Shown here piece after piece: positions 61,613-64,000 of a DNA stretch of 64,000 nucleotides. Made by a program: the position numbers and the translations under genes. The stretch is taken from positions 40,743-104,742 of the forward strand of contig CAITZM010000080.1 of the NCBI GenBank assembly GCA_903896925.1. Direction: 5' to 3'. The stretch is from an uncultured Lentisphaerota bacterium. Its GTDB lineage: Bacteria > Verrucomicrobiota > Kiritimatiellia > CAIQIC01. Position 1 is the first letter of the stretch, and each line of letters begins with the position of its first letter. The notes beneath the pieces were generated by a model. That model searched no databases, had not been told where the DNA came from, and saw only the letters and a list, made by a program, of their open reading frames with translations.

Positions 61613-62644
61613 TTATTTCGCTTCCGGATACTTGATGTCGGCTTTGGCTTTCAGCGCAGCGATGTACTTCTGGACGACTTCGTTCTTGTTCTTGTTTTCC
61701 AGGTACTTGACGATGTCGCTCTTGACCTCGGCAAAGGCCGGCGACTTGGCCGCGTTCTTGGAGAGTGTCTGGATGATGTGGAAGCCGAAGGGGGTCTCGA
61801 CCAGCGGACCGATCTCCTTGAGAGTCTGGGTGAAGGCGGCGTTCTCAAACGCAGGCACCATCTGGCCGCGCGGGAAGGTGTATTCGCCGCCCGTTTCCTT
61901 GCTCCCCGGATCGTCCGAGTTTTCCTTGGCCAGCTTCGCGAAGTCCGCGCCGTTCTGGAGCTGCTTGCGCAGGCCCTCGGCCTTGTCCTTGGCGGCCGCC
62001 TTGGCCTTGTCATCGGCGCCCTGCTCGATCTTCACGAGGATGTGGCGCGCGGTCACGGTCTCGGGCTGCGCGAGGCGTTCCTTGTTCTCGTCAAAGAACT
62101 TCTTGAGCTCTTCGTCCGTCACCTTGGTCGTCCCGCCGGTCTCTTTTTCGATCAGCTTCTGGATCTTCAGGCCGGTGGAAATTTCCTTTTCGAACTCCGC
62201 CTTGTTCAAGCCCTGGGCCTCATAGGTGGCTTCCACCGTCTGGCCCGGAGGCACCGGCAGGTCCTTGATCGCCTTCTTGAGGTCGTCGGGCGTGACCTCG
62301 ATCTTCGCCTTGTCGGCGGCGGCGAGCAACAGCATCTGCATCACGAGTTCGTCCAGCACGCGGCCGCTGACCTGCGCGCGGAACATCCCCTGCTTTTCCG
62401 CCGGGATCCGGCCGCCGAGCATCTTCATGACCTTGTCCAGCCGCTCGTTCACTTCGGACTGGCGCAGTTCCACGCCGTTGACGATCGCCACCACGGTCGT
62501 CGGGGCGACCACTTTGAGCACCGGCAGGGCAGGCATGGCCGGGGGGGGGACCGTCGGGGCTTCGGCTTTCTTCTCGTCGGCGGCACGGACTGTGAAACCC
62601 GCGGCGGCGAGCACGGCTATCATCATCATCGGACGGACATGCAT
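61613..62644 (-). CDS. Periplasmic parvulin-type peptidyl-prolyl isomerase (PpiC/SurA-like)
   Basis: 343 residues. A signal peptide (MHVRPMMMIAVLAAAGFTVRA) and Pro-rich linker are followed by a SurA_N-like chaperone domain (VNGVELRQSEVNERLDKVM ... EISTGLKIQKLIEKE). One rotamase domain (about 205-300) follows: ARHILVKIE, NGADFAKLAKENSDDPGS, GGEYTFPRGQMVPAFENAAF, FGFHIIQTL. It folds or chaperones exported and outer-membrane proteins. ATG 62644 has AGGAGA upstream. Monocistronic with its own terminator. Confidence 0.93.
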   Translation of the reverse strand: MHVRPMMMIAVLAAAGFTVRAADEKKAEAPTVPPPAMPALPVLKVVAPTTVVAIVNGVELRQSEVNERLDKVMKMLGGRIPAEKQGMFRAQVSGRVLDELVMQMLLLAAADKAKIEVTPDDLKKAIKDLPVPPGQTVEATYEAQGLNKAEFEKEISTGLKIQKLIEKETGGTTKVTDEELKKFFDENKERLAQPETVTARHILVKIEQGADDKAKAAAKDKAEGLRKQLQNGADFAKLAKENSDDPGSKETGGEYTFPRGQMVPAFENAAFTQTLKEIGPLVETPFGFHIIQTLSKNAAKSPAFAEVKSDIVKYLENKNKNEVVQKYIAALKAKADIKYPEAK

Positions 62645-62834
62645 CGGTATCTCCTGTTCAGGTTTGCCTGCCGTACCCACCTCGAACCTCGGGCCCGCGG
62701 GCGGTCAGCAAAAGCGGCGCGCATGATGCCCAGCCGCCAGCGCCAACGCAAGGCAAATCCTCCCGCGCGGCGCGGTTTTTCAAAGGGCTGGCCACCCGTG
62801 CGCTGTGGTAGGCTGGGCACGGAGAAAACGGACG

Positions 62835-63713
62835 ATGAACATCGGCTGGATCGGCACGGGCATCATGGGCGCGGCGATAGCGGAGCACCTGCAGGCTGCA
62901 GGCCATGCGCTGCACCTTTGCACGCGCACACGGGCGAAGGCGGAACAGCTGCTCGCAGGCGGCGCCGCGTGGTGTCCGGACCCGGCAGAGGTCGCACGCG
63001 CCACGGAGGTCGTCTTCACGATCGTCGGCTATCCCGCCGAGGTCGAAGCCGTGTATTTTGGCGCGCACGGTATCTTCTCGGCGGAAAAAAGCACGGCCAC
63101 CCTGCTCGTGGACCTGACGAGCAGTCCGCCGGCCCTGGCGCGCCGGATCTCCGCCGCCGCCACGGCGCGCGGCCTGGCAGCGCTCGACGCACCCGTCACC
63201 GGCGGCGATGTCGGCGCGCGCGAAGGCACGCTCTCGATCATGGTCGGCGGTAACGCGGACGCCTTCGAGCGTGCGCTGCCGCTGCTGCGGCTCATGGGCC
63301 GGAACATCGAGCGCGTCGGCGGGCCGGGTGCGGGCCAGCAGGCGAAAGTGGTGAACCAGATCTTGATCGCCGGCACGATGGTCGGGCTGTGCGAGGCGTT
63401 GCTGGTCGCCGCGCGCGCCGGCCTGGACCAGACCCAGTTGATCCGCCTGCTCGGCGCGGGTGCGGCCGGCTCGTGGGCGCTGCAGCGGCTCGGCCCGCGC
63501 CTCGCGCGCGGCGACCAGGCGCCGGGCTTCATGGTGGATCATTTCCTGAAGGACCTCGAGATTGCTCTGCACGAGGCCGAGGCACTCGGACTCAAGCTCC
63601 CGGGCGTCGAACTGGCCCGCACCCTCTACGAGAAAGCGCGCGCACTGGGCCACGGCCGCAGCGGCACCCAGGCGCTCATCCTGGCGCTGGAAGCGCTCAA
63701 TCCCCAGCGTTGA
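62835..63713 (+). CDS. NAD(P)-dependent beta-hydroxyacid dehydrogenase (3-hydroxyisobutyrate dehydrogenase family)
   Basis: 292 residues. A Rossmann fold with GWIGTGIMGAAIAEHL (GxGxxG) is followed by the substrate motif LDAPVTGGDVGAREGTLSIMVGG and the catalytic Lys in GAGQQAKVVNQILIAG. An all-helical C-terminal domain carries FMVDHFLKDLEIAL. These are the hallmarks of 3-hydroxyisobutyrate / 2-hydroxy-3-oxopropionate (tartronate semialdehyde) reductases. The exact substrate is not determinable. ATG 62835 matches the family start. Confidence 0.9.
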   Translation: MNIGWIGTGIMGAAIAEHLQAAGHALHLCTRTRAKAEQLLAGGAAWCPDPAEVARATEVVFTIVGYPAEVEAVYFGAHGIFSAEKSTATLLVDLTSSPPALARRISAAATARGLAALDAPVTGGDVGAREGTLSIMVGGNADAFERALPLLRLMGRNIERVGGPGAGQQAKVVNQILIAGTMVGLCEALLVAARAGLDQTQLIRLLGAGAAGSWALQRLGPRLARGDQAPGFMVDHFLKDLEIALHEAEALGLKLPGVELARTLYEKARALGHGRSGTQALILALEALNPQR

Positions 63714-64000
63714 GCTCGCACGCTTCAGGTCCTCTTCGCCTATCCTGGCAACCAGCCGTCATCAAGGCTAGGCCGCGGGCTTTGTGCTGCGGGTCTGCGC
63801 TGCAACGGGAGGGCGAGCGTACTCGCGAGCCGTTGGTGTTGCGCGCGGCTCGCCGGGAGGCTCGCCCTTCTATGTGGACGGTCAAGTCTGAGTTGTTCTT
63901 CCGCTTCTATCCGCTGCTCTGCTGAGCCGGGTGTCCGGTTGTGATGAGGCGGCAGAACAAGTCTGCAACCACCTTCTATCCGTGTCCGCACGCGGCGGAA
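63714..64000. other. Intergenic repeat region at the window end
   Basis: No gene seen in the last 287 bases. It contains GGGAGGGCGAGCGTACTCGC, GAGCC and, in opposite sense, GGCTCGCC and GGCTCGCCC (about 63808-63868), another GC-stem repeat of the intergenic type. A gene could start beyond the edge. Confidence 0.5.

Noticed and set aside
61494..62225. Plus-strand frame opposite the PpiC gene
   Set aside because: Antisense to a clear isomerase gene and crosses its terminator.

Overview
The window is a GC-rich bacterial chromosome segment carrying about 46 protein genes plus four broken ones. No rRNA, tRNA, CRISPR array, phage or complete insertion sequence was seen. The gene mix is many secreted glycoside hydrolases, a DUF2961/GH172 enzyme, a hydrazine-synthase-alpha-like dihaem protein, PQQ-type propellers, Tat-exported TIM-barrel proteins, DUF4239 and FIST/PAS signalling proteins. 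Hairpin repeats are abundant between genes. Together these suggest a free-living polysaccharide degrader of the PVC superphylum (Verrucomicrobiota, Kiritimatiellota or Lentisphaerota). This placement is inference; no rRNA or universal marker was available to test it.

Layout. 1-6842 (minus): an arabinoside-degrading operon with an M14 peptidase, a GH127 broken by a one-base deletion, a GH51 and a GH2 that runs off the window. 7044-12398 (plus): two adjacent zinc-ribbon/TIR paralogues with different C-terminal modules and the remnant of a third C-terminus, followed by a nonsense-mutated VapB-type antitoxin. 12860-24101: sugar TIM-barrel genes, a GH172 enzyme, a MarR-YceI operon with an operator on its promoter, a large membrane protein, lpdA and a GH28 enzyme. 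24241-42859 (plus): fifteen genes in one tightly coupled run, most joined by ATGA or GTGA overlaps. Signalling comes first (receiver, two PAS proteins, FIST protein, hybrid kinase, receiver-phosphatase-ATPase, STAS) and grades into exopolysaccharide genes (sugar transferase, nucleotidyltransferase-like fusion, acetyltransferase, GH44, export lipoprotein, chain-length protein, polymerase). 43324-50485: a TPR-like protein, a giant beta-helix protein and the dihaem propeller protein. 50486-64000: housekeeping genes (trpA, manC, ruvX, truA, pgsA, der), an ECF sigma/anti-sigma pair, a PpiC isomerase and a dehydrogenase.

How it fits together. The 24-43 kb run looks like a self-contained sensory circuit coupled to exopolysaccharide production: FIST/PAS input, a phosphorelay, a partner switch (phosphatase, HATPase, STAS), then polymer synthesis and export with its own hydrolase. 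manC, lying apart, could supply GDP-mannose.

The least explained signal is a palindrome related to TTTTCCAAGGCTTGGAAAA. It occurs at four separate loci in groups of two or four, with centres 32 bp apart (31 bp at one locus). The groups lie directly in front of genes, and in places overlap a predicted -35 box, a likely Shine-Dalgarno sequence or the start of a signal peptide. Several other hairpin or word-like repeats are dispersed between genes and have crept into the ends of ruvX and truA.
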